Assembly (NCBI RefSeq): GCF_013044505.1
Contig: NZ_JABERD010000006.1
Location: 1-64,000 of the forward strand
Direction of reading: 5' to 3'
DNA: 64,000 bases
Source: Streptomyces sp. S3(2020)
Lineage (GTDB): Bacteria > Actinomycetota > Actinomycetes > Streptomycetales > Streptomycetaceae
Shown: piece after piece, positions 1 through 7,444 of the stretch
How positions within the stretch are numbered: position 1 is the stretch's first letter
How the letters are laid out: each line of letters starts with the position of its first letter
The notes under the pieces: generated by a model
What the model was told of the DNA's origin: nothing
Seen by the model: only the letters and a program-made list of their open reading frames with translations
Databases searched by the model: none
Program-made: the position numbers and the translations under genes

Positions 1-978
1 GCCGCGGGCGGCGAGGTGGGGGTGGTGCGGGGCCTCGCGCAGCGACAGGACGGGGGCCACGCACGCGTCCGTGCCGTCGAAGACGGCCGTCCACTGGTCC
101 CTCGTACGGGACTTGAAACGGGCGGCGACGGCCTCGCGCAGGTCACCCCAGCGGGTCCAGTCCTTGCGGGCCTCGGCGTGCTCCTGAAGGTCGAGCAGGC
201 GGACGAACTCGGCGTAGAACTGCGGCTCCAGCGGCCCGACCGCCATGTGCTTCCCGTCGGCCGTCTCATAGGTGCCGTAGTACGGGCAGCCGCCGTCCAG
301 GAGGTTGGCGCCGCGCCGGTCCTGCCAGCCGCCGGCGGCGAGCATGCCGTGGATCATCGCCGAGAGGTGGGCGGTGCCGTCGACGATGGCGGCGTCGACG
401 ATCTGACCGGTGCCGGTGGCGCGCGCGTGGTGGAGGGCGGCGAGGACGCCTACGACGAGGTAGAGGGAGCCGCCCGCGTAGTCGCCCAGGAGGTTGGCGG
501 GGGCCGGCGGGGGCGCGTCGGGGCTGCCGATCATGCCGAGGGTGCCGGTGAGGGCGATGTACGCGATGTCGTGGCCGGCGCGCGGGGCGAGCGGGCCCTC
601 CTGCCCCCAGCCTGTCATCCGGCCGTAGACGAGCCCCGGGTTGCGGGCGTGGCAGGCCTCGGGGCCGATGCCGAGGCGCTCGGCGACTCCGGGGCGATAG
701 CCCTCGATCAGGATGTCGGCGCGTTCGGCGAGGTCGAGGACGCGGGCGGCGCCGTCCGGGGCCTTGAGGTCGATGATCACCGAGCGCTTGTTGCGGTTGG
801 TGACGTCGTACTCGGCCTTGATGGCGAGCCCGGGGCCGCCGGGCCGGTCCACGCGGACCACGTCGGCGCCGAGGTCGGCGAGGAGCATGGCGGCGAACGG
901 CCCCGGTCCGATGCCGGCCAGTTCGAGTACGCGTACGCCGGTCAGCGGGCCCTGCCCTGGCGTCGTTGCCGTTGTCAT
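1..978 (-). CDS. CaiB/BaiF family CoA enzyme, alpha-methylacyl-CoA racemase-like (3' end outside window)
   Basis: Family III CoA-transferase fold protein, most like alpha-methylacyl-CoA racemase, which epimerises 2-methyl-branched acyl-CoAs. The first 326 codons are visible and the gene runs off the left edge. The three residues used by mycobacterial racemase (MCR) are in matching contexts: His136 in AGHDIAY, Asp166 in NLLGDYAGG, and Glu251 in PLEPQFY after a TADGKHMAVG stretch. This favours racemase over formyl- or succinyl-CoA transferase, whose catalytic Asp lies elsewhere. The ATG at 978 gives a normal start (MTTATTPGQGPLTGVRVLEL). The gene diverges from the reductase at 1217. The true substrate cannot be read from sequence. 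Confidence 0.85.
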   Translation of the reverse strand, partial: MTTATTPGQGPLTGVRVLELAGIGPGPFAAMLLADLGADVVRVDRPGGPGLAIKAEYDVTNRNKRSVIIDLKAPDGAARVLDLAERADILIEGYRPGVAERLGIGPEACHARNPGLVYGRMTGWGQEGPLAPRAGHDIAYIALTGTLGMIGSPDAPPPAPANLLGDYAGGSLYLVVGVLAALHHARATGTGQIVDAAIVDGTAHLSAMIHGMLAAGGWQDRRGANLLDGGCPYYGTYETADGKHMAVGPLEPQFYAEFVRLLDLQEHAEARKDWTRWGDLREAVAARFKSRTRDQWTAVFDGTDACVAPVLSLREAPHHPHLAARG

Positions 979-1001
979 GCAGCCCCCATTGGCGTGACAC
1001 A

Positions 1002-1018
1002 ACTGATGTAACACCAGT
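1002..1018. promoter_or_regulatory. Imperfect palindrome upstream of the racemase-like gene
   Basis: ACTGATGTAACACCAGT is an imperfect 17-bp palindrome (ACTG and TGT arms mirrored about the centre) 24-40 bp upstream of the start at 978, inside the 238-bp divergent intergenic region. The position suits an operator, but no local regulator can be assigned. The rest of the intergenic DNA shows no gene. Confidence 0.3.
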
Positions 1019-1216
1019 GATGCTAAGAACCTGTTCCACTGGGCACAAGACCTCAACGAGCAAGCGCTTAGACAATCAGCCTCTCATTTCTCCCGTTTCT
1101 TCAGGGCATTTTCGGGCATGGCCACCGCACACCTCCGGCCTAGTCGCAGGGCTCCGCACCGCTCACGCTAGCCTCGGCCACCGACAACGGCGCGTGGTGC
1201 GGAACCGAGGGGTGTC

Positions 1217-2395
1217 ATGAGCAGGCTGAACAGGGCGGACCGTCCGTACGACATCGTGCTCTTCGGAGCCACCGGGTTCGTGGGGACGCTCACCGCGGAG
1301 TACCTCGCCGCGCACGCGCCCGAGGGACTGCGCTGGGCTGTCGCGGGGCGCAACGAGGACAGGCTCCGGGCGCTGCGGGAGCGGCTGCCGGGCGGCGCGG
1401 AGGTCGGGGTGCTGCGGGCGGACGTGGCCGATCCGGCCTCGCTGCGGGCGCTCGCCGAGCACGCGCGCGTGGTGGCCACGACGGTGGGCCCCTATGTGAC
1501 CTACGGCGAGGAACTGGTCGCGGCCTGCGCGGAGTCCGGGGCGGACTACCTCGACCTCACCGGTGAGCCGGAGTTCGTGGACCGGATGTACGTCCGCCAT
1601 GACGCACGCGCGCGGGAGACCGGGGCACGTCTGGTGCACGCGTGCGGCTTCGACTCGGTGCCGCACGACCTGGGCGTGTACTTCACGGTGCGGCAGCTGC
1701 CGGAGGGGGTGCCGCTCACGGTGGACGGGTTCGTGACGGCGGACGCGACCTTCTCGGGCGGTACGTTCGCCTCGGCGCTGGGCCAGTTCGCGCGCGGACG
1801 GCAGATGATCGCCGCCGCGCGGGACCGTGGCCGGCACGAGCCGCGGCTGGTGGGGCGGCGGGCGTCGACGCCGAGCGGTGCGCCGCGATACGTCGGGGAG
1901 GTCGACTCGTGGGCGCTGCCGCTGCCGACGATCGACCCGCAGATCGTGGGGCGGTCGGCCCGGGCGCTGGAACGTTACGGCCCCGACTTCCGCTACCGCC
2001 ACTACGCGGCCGTACGCCGGCTGCCGATCGCGGTGGGTGGGGTCGCGGCCGTGGGCGCGCTCTTCGCGGCCGCCCAACTGCCGCCCGCGCGACGCTGGCT
2101 GTCCGACCGGCTCAAACCGGGGGACGGGCCGAGTGCCGAGAAGCGCGCCAAGAGCTGGTTCAGGATCCGTTTCGTCGGCGAGGGCGGCGGCCGCCAAGTG
2201 TTCACCGAGGTGGCGGGCGGCGACCCGGGCTACGACGAGACGGCGAAGATCTTCGCCGAGGCGGCCCTCTCCCTGGCCTTCGACGACCTTCCGCCCACGT
2301 CCGGTCAGGTCACCACGGCGGTGGCGATGGGCGACGCGCTCACCGAACGTCTGCGGCGCGCGGGGATCGTCTTCCGGGTGGCCACGGCCCGGTGA
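1217..2395 (+). CDS. Saccharopine dehydrogenase-like / trans-acting enoyl reductase family protein
   Basis: A 392-residue NAD(P)-binding protein. The N-terminus IVLFGATGFVGTLTAEYL is a Rossmann dinucleotide-binding loop, and GEPEFVDRMY with ACGFDSVPHD are hallmarks of the actinobacterial family containing mycobacterial trans-acting enoyl reductases and proteins annotated as saccharopine dehydrogenase. A hydrophobic stretch near residues 275-290 (GVAAVGALFAAAQLPPAR) may touch the membrane. The ATG at 1217 follows GAGGGGTGTC-like sequence. In mycobacteria relatives reduce double bonds during phthiocerol-type lipid synthesis. No polyketide genes are present here, so the substrate is unknown and lysine metabolism should not be assumed. 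Confidence 0.8.
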   Translation: MSRLNRADRPYDIVLFGATGFVGTLTAEYLAAHAPEGLRWAVAGRNEDRLRALRERLPGGAEVGVLRADVADPASLRALAEHARVVATTVGPYVTYGEELVAACAESGADYLDLTGEPEFVDRMYVRHDARARETGARLVHACGFDSVPHDLGVYFTVRQLPEGVPLTVDGFVTADATFSGGTFASALGQFARGRQMIAAARDRGRHEPRLVGRRASTPSGAPRYVGEVDSWALPLPTIDPQIVGRSARALERYGPDFRYRHYAAVRRLPIAVGGVAAVGALFAAAQLPPARRWLSDRLKPGDGPSAEKRAKSWFRIRFVGEGGGRQVFTEVAGGDPGYDETAKIFAEAALSLAFDDLPPTSGQVTTAVAMGDALTERLRRAGIVFRVATAR

Positions 2396-2396
2396 C

Positions 2397-2558
2397 CTAC
2401 AGCGGCCAGGTGGCGACCGTGTAGATCATCCCGCAGATCCACGCGAGCCCCGCGAGCACGGCCAGGACGAGCGCGGCCATCACAGCCCGCTCGACCGGCC
2501 GGTTCGGGTCGGCGAGGGGCTTCGGGGAGCGGTGGCGGGGCATACGGTGCGTCGTCAT
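2397..2558 (-). CDS. Small membrane protein, unknown function
   Basis: A 53-residue protein with a basic N-terminus (MTTHRMPRHRSPKPL) and one C-terminal membrane span (AALVLAVLAGLAWICGMIY). The ATG at 2558 is preferred over one seven codons upstream at 2579 because the Arg/His-rich start followed by a membrane helix looks complete. It ends two bases from the stop of the convergent reductase. I do not recognise a function; short single-span proteins of this kind are common in Streptomyces. Confidence 0.55.
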   Translation of the reverse strand: MTTHRMPRHRSPKPLADPNRPVERAVMAALVLAVLAGLAWICGMIYTVATWPL

Positions 2559-2694
2559 GGGGCCCAGCCTGCCGATCACCCCGGGGCGCTCACATCCGTA
2601 CAGATACTCAGATCGGGTACTCAGTCGCCCAGTACGGCGTCCACGCGCCCCCGCAGCTCAGGGTCGTCTCGGGGTCCCGTGCCGCCCGGTGCCC

Positions 2695-3396
2695 CTACGG
2701 GTTCCTGACCCGCGTCGCCTCCGTCAGGGCCCTCCGGCACAGGGAGTCCGCTCGGCGGGTCGTCTCCGGGAGGCGGTAGTCGGGGGTCAACGCCAGGGTG
2801 TGGGCGCAGGCGTTGTCCAGGTCCACGCGGTGGCCGACGGAGACGAAGACCGGCTTGACGGCCTCGCGGGTGCGGAGTGCGCGGCCGACCTCCTCGGTGC
2901 CCGCGAGGAGCGGGGAGGTACTGGCGCGTGGGGTGTCCGGGGCGTCGTAGGTGAAGGTGAAGGGGTTCTTGGCGACGCCGATCGTGGGGAGGCCGGTGAG
3001 GACGCCGAGGTGGCTGGCGAGGCCGAAGCGGCGGGGGTGGGCGAGACCGTAGCCGTCGCAGACGACCAGGCCGGGCGGGCACGGGAGCGCCTCCAACGCG
3101 GCCATGACCGTGGGGATCTCACGGAAGGCGAGCAGGCCGGGGACGTACGGGAACGGGATACGGCCGACCGCCGTCGCCTCGGCGACGACCTCCAGAGTCG
3201 CCGCGTCCAGCACGACCGCCGCGGCCGCCACGACGTCCCGTTCGTCGTCGTACGCCACGTCCACTCCGGTCACCCGCCCCGTACCGGGCGGCGGTCCCGG
3301 CTCGTCGAGCACCACCTTCGTCCGCAACTCGTCCTGGACGGCACGGGCTTGCTCCTCGGTCGCGGGCCAGCCCGCGGGAATGCTCACGGTCCTCAT
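2695..3396 (-). CDS. nfi: Endonuclease V (deoxyinosine 3' endonuclease)
   Basis: A 233-residue DNA repair enzyme that cuts one phosphodiester 3' of deoxyinosine. The metal-binding residues are present in order: Asp46 in GVDVAY, Glu93 in AFREIP, Asp114 in VCDGYG, and a late SVGHRVDLDNA segment that carries the conserved His/Asp region. The length is normal. The chosen ATG at 3396 gives MRTVSIPAGWP; a longer in-frame extension to 3498 would run into the oppositely oriented YciI gene and has no family match. The gene is divergent from the YciI-like gene, with about 36 bp between the starts. Confidence 0.9.
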   Translation of the reverse strand: MRTVSIPAGWPATEEQARAVQDELRTKVVLDEPGPPPGTGRVTGVDVAYDDERDVVAAAAVVLDAATLEVVAEATAVGRIPFPYVPGLLAFREIPTVMAALEALPCPPGLVVCDGYGLAHPRRFGLASHLGVLTGLPTIGVAKNPFTFTYDAPDTPRASTSPLLAGTEEVGRALRTREAVKPVFVSVGHRVDLDNACAHTLALTPDYRLPETTRRADSLCRRALTEATRVRNP

Positions 3397-3432
3397 GGTG
3401 GGACGAGCGTACGTCGAAGTAGGCTCGCGATC

Positions 3433-3729
3433 ATGTTCGTTCTGGAGCTGACCTACACCGCCCCGCTCGATCAGGTCGACGCCGCGCTGGAGGCACACGT
3501 GGCATGGCTCGACGCACGGTACGAGCAGGGCGTGTTCCTCGCCTCCGGGCGCAAGAACCCCCGCGACGGAGGGGTGATCCTCGCCGTCGCGGAGGACCGC
3601 GCGCGGATCGAGGGGATCGCGGCGACCGACCCGTTCGTCACGGCCGGCGTCTGCGCCTACCGCATCACCGAGTTCACAGCCACGAAGACCGCACCGGAGC
3701 TGGAGCGGTACCGCGAGTCGCCCTCCTGA
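3433..3729 (+). CDS. YciI family protein
   Basis: A 98-residue single-domain protein of the YciI/YCII ferredoxin-like fold. The recognisable core is AHVAWLDARYEQGVFLASGR followed by DPFVTAGVCAYRITEF. The family has a conserved His-Asp pair in the active site and includes the chlorohydroquinone dehydrochlorinase-like TftG, but most members have no known role. The ATG at 3433 is the start; an upstream extension would pass through the divergent nfi gene. No operon partner is visible. Confidence 0.8.
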   Translation: MFVLELTYTAPLDQVDAALEAHVAWLDARYEQGVFLASGRKNPRDGGVILAVAEDRARIEGIAATDPFVTAGVCAYRITEFTATKTAPELERYRESPS

Positions 3730-3774
3730 GTCGTCGACGCGTTCGCACCGGCTTCCTTCCGCGGGCGTTCCGGA

Positions 3775-4902
3775 TCAGCTCTCCAGGCGGGCCACGCGCC
3801 CCTTCTCGCCGGCCGCCCAGCAGCCGAGGTCGGGGGTGCAGTCCACGGTGTCGTACGAGCCCGTGTCGACCGTGCGCCAGGTGCGGCCGCCGTCCGTCGT
3901 CAGGTCGGTGCCGGTGGGACCGACCGCGAGGGCGGCGGTGCGGCTGTACGGGAGCCAGGCGACGCCCGAGCGGTAGGCGGGCGGCGGTGTCGCCGAGGGC
4001 TGCCAGGTGCGGCCGCCGTCCCGGGTCACGGCGCCGGCCTGCGGGGACGCCTGGTCGGGGCGGTAGTCGCCGCCGACCGCGAGGCCGTGGGCGCGGTCGC
4101 GGAAGGCGAGTGCGAAGACGCCTTTGGCGGGGTCGCCCGCCGGGATCGGCGAGTCCGTGGCCCGCCAGGTCAGGCCGCGGTCGGAGGAGTGCAGCACGCG
4201 TGCGCGTGCCGCTCCCCCGGTGGCCAGCCAGACGTCCTTGGGACCGGAGCTCACCAGGCACTGGCCACTGGCCGCGAACCCGGCCTCCCCCTCCAGCGCG
4301 GCCGGCATGCCGTCGCTCGGCAGCACCTTCCAGGAACGGCCGCCGTCGCTCGTGGACAGGATGCGGAACTTCCCGTCCACCGGGTCGCTCATCGCCAGAC
4401 CGTGCTCGCGGTCGAAGAAGGTGAGGCAGTCGTAGAAGGCCCGTGCGTCGGTGTTGCGGAAGGACTCGGTCCAGGTGGCCCCGCCGTCGTCGGTCCGGTA
4501 CACCCGGGACGCCTCGCCCTCGCCGATGGCCAGCACGACGGCCCGGCGCGCGTCGAAGGCCTCGATGTCGCGGAACTGGAGCTCGCCGACACCGGGCGGA
4601 GAGACGTTCCGCCAGCTCGCGCCGGCGTCCGTGGTGCGCAGGACGGTCCCCTGGGTGCCGGAGACCCAGGCGGTGGTCCGGCTGACGGCCGACAGTCCGC
4701 GGAACCGCACCTCCGGGGTCCCGCTGTCCTTGAGTTCCCAGTGCGGCGCCCGGTGCTCCGGCTGCGGCTGCGCCTGTGCGGGCAGGGCCGTCAGCGCGGC
4801 CAGCGCCGCCGCGCACGCCACCCCCGCGGCGAGCCGCCAAGCCGGCCGCCTGCCCGTAAGTCCCCTGTGTCGCGTGCGTCGCGTGCTCCCCATGCGCCTC
4901 AT
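3775..4902 (-). CDS. Exported YCF48/sialidase-like beta-propeller protein
   Basis: A 375-residue protein with a basic N-terminus, a hydrophobic segment and an Ala-rich cleavage region (ACAAALAALTALPAQAQPQ), so it is probably secreted. The mature part carries repeated BNR/Asp-box-like motifs such as TDAGASWRNV, TDDGGATWTE, TSDGGRSWKV, SDRGLTWRAT, RDGGRTWQPS and TDGGRTWRTV, at least six, which predicts a six- or seven-bladed propeller like the plant photosystem assembly factor YCF48 or sialidases. Catalytic sialidase residues are not evident. The start could be the ATG at 4902 or at 4893. Annotations as oxidoreductase are common for this family but I see no redox site. Confidence 0.75.
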   Translation of the reverse strand: MRRMGSTRRTRHRGLTGRRPAWRLAAGVACAAALAALTALPAQAQPQPEHRAPHWELKDSGTPEVRFRGLSAVSRTTAWVSGTQGTVLRTTDAGASWRNVSPPGVGELQFRDIEAFDARRAVVLAIGEGEASRVYRTDDGGATWTESFRNTDARAFYDCLTFFDREHGLAMSDPVDGKFRILSTSDGGRSWKVLPSDGMPAALEGEAGFAASGQCLVSSGPKDVWLATGGAARARVLHSSDRGLTWRATDSPIPAGDPAKGVFALAFRDRAHGLAVGGDYRPDQASPQAGAVTRDGGRTWQPSATPPPAYRSGVAWLPYSRTAALAVGPTGTDLTTDGGRTWRTVDTGSYDTVDCTPDLGCWAAGEKGRVARLES

Positions 4903-5139
4903 GGCGGGCGAAGCTAGTGCACGCGCCCGTGGCCGTCCAGACCGCCGTCGGGCGGGGCGGCGGTCGCCACACGTGCCCTTCGTGTCACGGAAGGTGGTCT
5001 GCGTCACTCACGCGCATGAGAAACGGTGACCGAGGTCACTCGACTTTCGTGTACACGGATGGGCCCGTTCCGTCGTCTCTACCAGTGCCCGGCCCGATCC
5101 GCCCGGAAGTCGGTCCAGCCGTCACGAGGGAGCAACGCG

Positions 5140-5553
5140 TTGTCCACTGTCATCGAGCAGCCCGTTGAGGCCCGTCTCGTCGCCGCCGCGCCGCGGATGC
5201 CGAGTATCCCCGCCACGCTGCACTACGACCGGCGCGATCCGTTCGCCGTCCGCATGACCTTCCCGGCTCCGGCCACGCTGGAGGGCGTGGAGGTCTGCTG
5301 GACCTTCTCCCGCGAGCTCCTCACCGCGGGGCTCACGACCGCCGAGGGGCATGGCGACGTGCGGGTGCGGCCGTACGGGTACGACCGCACCGTTCTGGAG
5401 TTCCACGCGCCCGAGGGCACCGCCGTCGTGCATGTGCGCTCGGGGGAGGTGCGGCGGTTCCTCCAGGCCACGGCCGAGCTGGTGCCGGTGGGGCTGGAGC
5501 ACCTCCAGTTGGACCTGGACAAGCAGCTGGCGGAGCTGATGCGGGACGCGTAG
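5140..5553 (+). CDS. ssgD: SsgA-like sporulation/cell-wall protein, probable SsgD
   Basis: A 137-residue SsgA-like protein (SALP). SALPs are actinomycete-specific and guide septum placement and peptidoglycan maintenance during sporulation. The family core is visible: PATLHYDRRDPFAVRMTF, WTFSRELLTAGL, GDVRVRPYG and FLQATAELVPVG. The start is a TTG at 5140 preceded by GAGGGAG at 5126-5132, seven bases upstream, giving MSTVIEQPVEARL; longer in-frame extensions lack such a site. The SsgD assignment rests on the N-terminus and on the neighbourhood remembered from S. coelicolor, so the paralogue name is less certain than the family. Confidence 0.8.
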   Translation: MSTVIEQPVEARLVAAAPRMPSIPATLHYDRRDPFAVRMTFPAPATLEGVEVCWTFSRELLTAGLTTAEGHGDVRVRPYGYDRTVLEFHAPEGTAVVHVRSGEVRRFLQATAELVPVGLEHLQLDLDKQLAELMRDA

Positions 5554-5571
5554 CGCTCCGCGGAGAAGCGA

Positions 5572-6408
5572 CTAGCGCACCCTTCCCAGCAGCTCGTTGA
5601 GCCTGCCGTAGTCGAGGCCCCCCACCAGCGAGTCGTACGTGCCCGCCACCAGCAGCTCCCTCGCGGCGCGGTGGACCAGCGCGTGCGCGGCCTGCGCGAT
5701 GCCCGAACCGGCGCTCACGCGCGCGACGCCGAGCGCGGCCAGTTCCGCGACCGGCGGGGCACCGGGGCCGACCATGACGTTCAGCGGACCGTCGACGCCG
5801 TCGACGAGCAGCTTCACGGTTCCCGGCTCGACGGCCCCGGGGACGAAGATCCCGTCGGCGCCCGCGGCGCGGAAGGCGGCGGCCCGTTCCAGGGTGAGCT
5901 CCACGTCCCCGGCCTCCCGCAGGAACGTGTCGATGCGGGCGTTGACGAACAGCGGCACCCCCTCGGCATCGGCGGCCTCTCGCGCGGCGGCGATCCGCTC
6001 GGCCTGCTCGGCGACGGCCCGCAGCGGCCCGGCGCCCTCCCCGTACAGCGCGTCCTCGATGTTCACGCCGACCGCGCCCGCCGCGAGCACCGCGCGGACC
6101 GTGGCGCCGACGCCCTCCGGATCCACGGCGTAGCCGCTTTCGATGTCCGCGCTGACGGGCACGCCGACGGTGGCCACGATGTCCGCGACGACACCGAGCG
6201 CCCGCTCCCGCTCCACCCGGTCGCCGTCCGCCGCGCCCAGGGCCCAGGCGAGCCCCGCGCTGGTGGTCGCCACCGCGGCGGCACCGGCGTCCTCGACGAC
6301 CCGGGCACTCGCGGTGTCCCAGGCGTTGGGCAGGACGAGCGGCCGCCCCGGCACATGCAGGGCGTGGAAGGCGAGGGCGCGGTCACGGAGGGAGGTCTGG
6401 TGCGTCAT
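5572..6408 (-). CDS. Isocitrate lyase/PEP mutase superfamily protein
   Basis: A 278-residue TIM-barrel enzyme of the PEP mutase / isocitrate lyase group, which makes or breaks C-C or P-C bonds next to an enolate. Typical landmarks are LVLPNAWDTASARVVEDAGA, VPVSADIESGYA (metal-binding Asp), GVNIEDALYGEG and FVNARIDTFL. The Cys of true isocitrate lyases (KKCGH) is missing, which points to a PEP-mutase-like or oxaloacetate-hydrolase-like member. The substrate is unknown. It is transcribed alone and converges with the SsgA-like gene. Confidence 0.85.
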   Translation of the reverse strand: MTHQTSLRDRALAFHALHVPGRPLVLPNAWDTASARVVEDAGAAAVATTSAGLAWALGAADGDRVERERALGVVADIVATVGVPVSADIESGYAVDPEGVGATVRAVLAAGAVGVNIEDALYGEGAGPLRAVAEQAERIAAAREAADAEGVPLFVNARIDTFLREAGDVELTLERAAAFRAAGADGIFVPGAVEPGTVKLLVDGVDGPLNVMVGPGAPPVAELAALGVARVSAGSGIAQAAHALVHRAARELLVAGTYDSLVGGLDYGRLNELLGRVR

Positions 6409-6489
6409 GGCGTCCAGCCAAGCAGCGGGTGCCGGGGCGGGTCTGGCAGGAATCCGACGTGGATGTGAGGGCAGGTACGCTCGCCGCCC

Positions 6490-7140
6490 TCAGACCCCCG
6501 TAGGCGCGGCGGCCGCCGTCAGCGCCGTGCTCAGCTCGTCCATGACCTTCCGCAGTCCCGGCGTCGCCGCCCCGCTGCGCTCGGTCAGCTCCGCCAGCCG
6601 CTCCGTGCCCCGTCCGTGCTCCTTGCGGGCGCCCAGCGCGCTCACCCCGGCCGCGGCCGCCAGCACGACGACGGCGGCGTCCCGCGCGGAGACGTCCGCG
6701 GGCCGCACGGGCCCTTCGAGGACCCGCCGTGCCTCCTCTCGCAGCGCGTCCACGACGGCGGCGCGTTCCAGGGCGTACTCGACGGTCGGGAAGAGGCCGA
6801 GGGCCCGGCGCTTGTCCGCCCGCAGGTATCCCTCGGCGGCGAGCTGTTCCCGTACGGCGTCCGCCGTCACGCGCGCGTGCAGCGGCACCCAGCTGCGCCA
6901 GTGGTGCGGCCGGGACTCGCGTACGAGTTCCAGGAGCCCGTCGAGGACGGCGTCCCCGGTCCGGGCGTCCATGTCGACCGGGGTGGCGATGCCGTCGTCG
7001 TCGACGAGCAGACCGCGCTGGGCCAGCTCGGCGAGGGCGCCGGCCCGCGCCAGGTGGGTGGTGCCGGCGGGCTCGTTCCTCGTGGTGTCCCAGGCCAGCA
7101 GATAGAGCCGGGCGGGCAGCGACAGCGAGCCGTTGGGCAC
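6490..7140 (-). CDS. GOLPH3/GPP34 domain protein
   Basis: A 216-residue GPP34-type protein, the family of the eukaryotic Golgi phosphoprotein GOLPH3 that binds phosphatidylinositol 4-phosphate. Bacterial versions are abundant in Streptomyces and lack known function. Family features are LPARLYLLAWDTTR, ALAELAQRGLLVDDDG and EGYLRADKRRALGLFPTVEY. The GTG start at 7140 has a strong AAGGAGG site just upstream. The promoter region of the ABC-F gene lies immediately behind it, so the two are divergent. Confidence 0.85.
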   Translation of the reverse strand: MPNGSLSLPARLYLLAWDTTRNEPAGTTHLARAGALAELAQRGLLVDDDGIATPVDMDARTGDAVLDGLLELVRESRPHHWRSWVPLHARVTADAVREQLAAEGYLRADKRRALGLFPTVEYALERAAVVDALREEARRVLEGPVRPADVSARDAAVVVLAAAAGVSALGARKEHGRGTERLAELTERSGAATPGLRKVMDELSTALTAAAAPTGV

Positions 7141-7180
7141 GGGGCCTCCTTGAGGTGCGATCGGGTCTCACGTTAATTCG

Positions 7181-7209
7181 TTGACAGCCTTCTGGGCCTC
7201 TCCTACGGT
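7181..7209 (+). promoter_or_regulatory. Consensus-like housekeeping promoter for the ABC-F gene
   Basis: TTGACA at 7181-7186 and TACGGT at 7204-7209 are separated by exactly 17 bp, close to the sigma-HrdB consensus. Transcription from here would begin about 7216 and leave a leader near 230 nt before the ABC-F start at 7445. Confidence 0.65.
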
Positions 7210-7444
7210 GTATGACGGTCCTGTTGCCGCCGATTGGAGAAGGACGTTGCTCGTCTGAGGTCCTGAGACACCGCGTCACCCGCCGTATGTGGGTGCGTCG
7301 CGTGCGACCTCGGCGTTCGAGCCGTCCTCCGGTGCAGGGCTCTTCTCATGCCCCGGACATGCCCACGGAATCCGGCTCCCCCTTGGTCGCAGGTGTCTCG
7401 ATACGCGTTTGCCCCCTGTCGCATCGAGCAACCGCGAGGCCCGT
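7210..7444 (+). promoter_or_regulatory. Long 5' leader of the ABC-F gene, possible attenuator
   Basis: About 230 nt lie between the predicted transcript start and the ABC-F start. The leader has an ATG at 7212 that opens a frame overlapping the ABC-F start, with an Arg-rich stretch MWVRRVRPRRSSRPP from the ATG at 7287. CTCGAT (7397-7402) can pair with ATCGAG (7423-7428) just ahead of the GCGAGG ribosome site at 7434-7439. Antibiotic-inducible ABC-F genes often use translation-sensing leaders, so attenuation is a reasonable inference but not shown. Confidence 0.4.

Noticed and set aside
1..1075. Other frames across the left-end gene, including one starting at 1075
   Set aside because: Their translations are Arg/Pro-rich and lack motifs; the racemase-like frame from 978 has the complete catalytic set.
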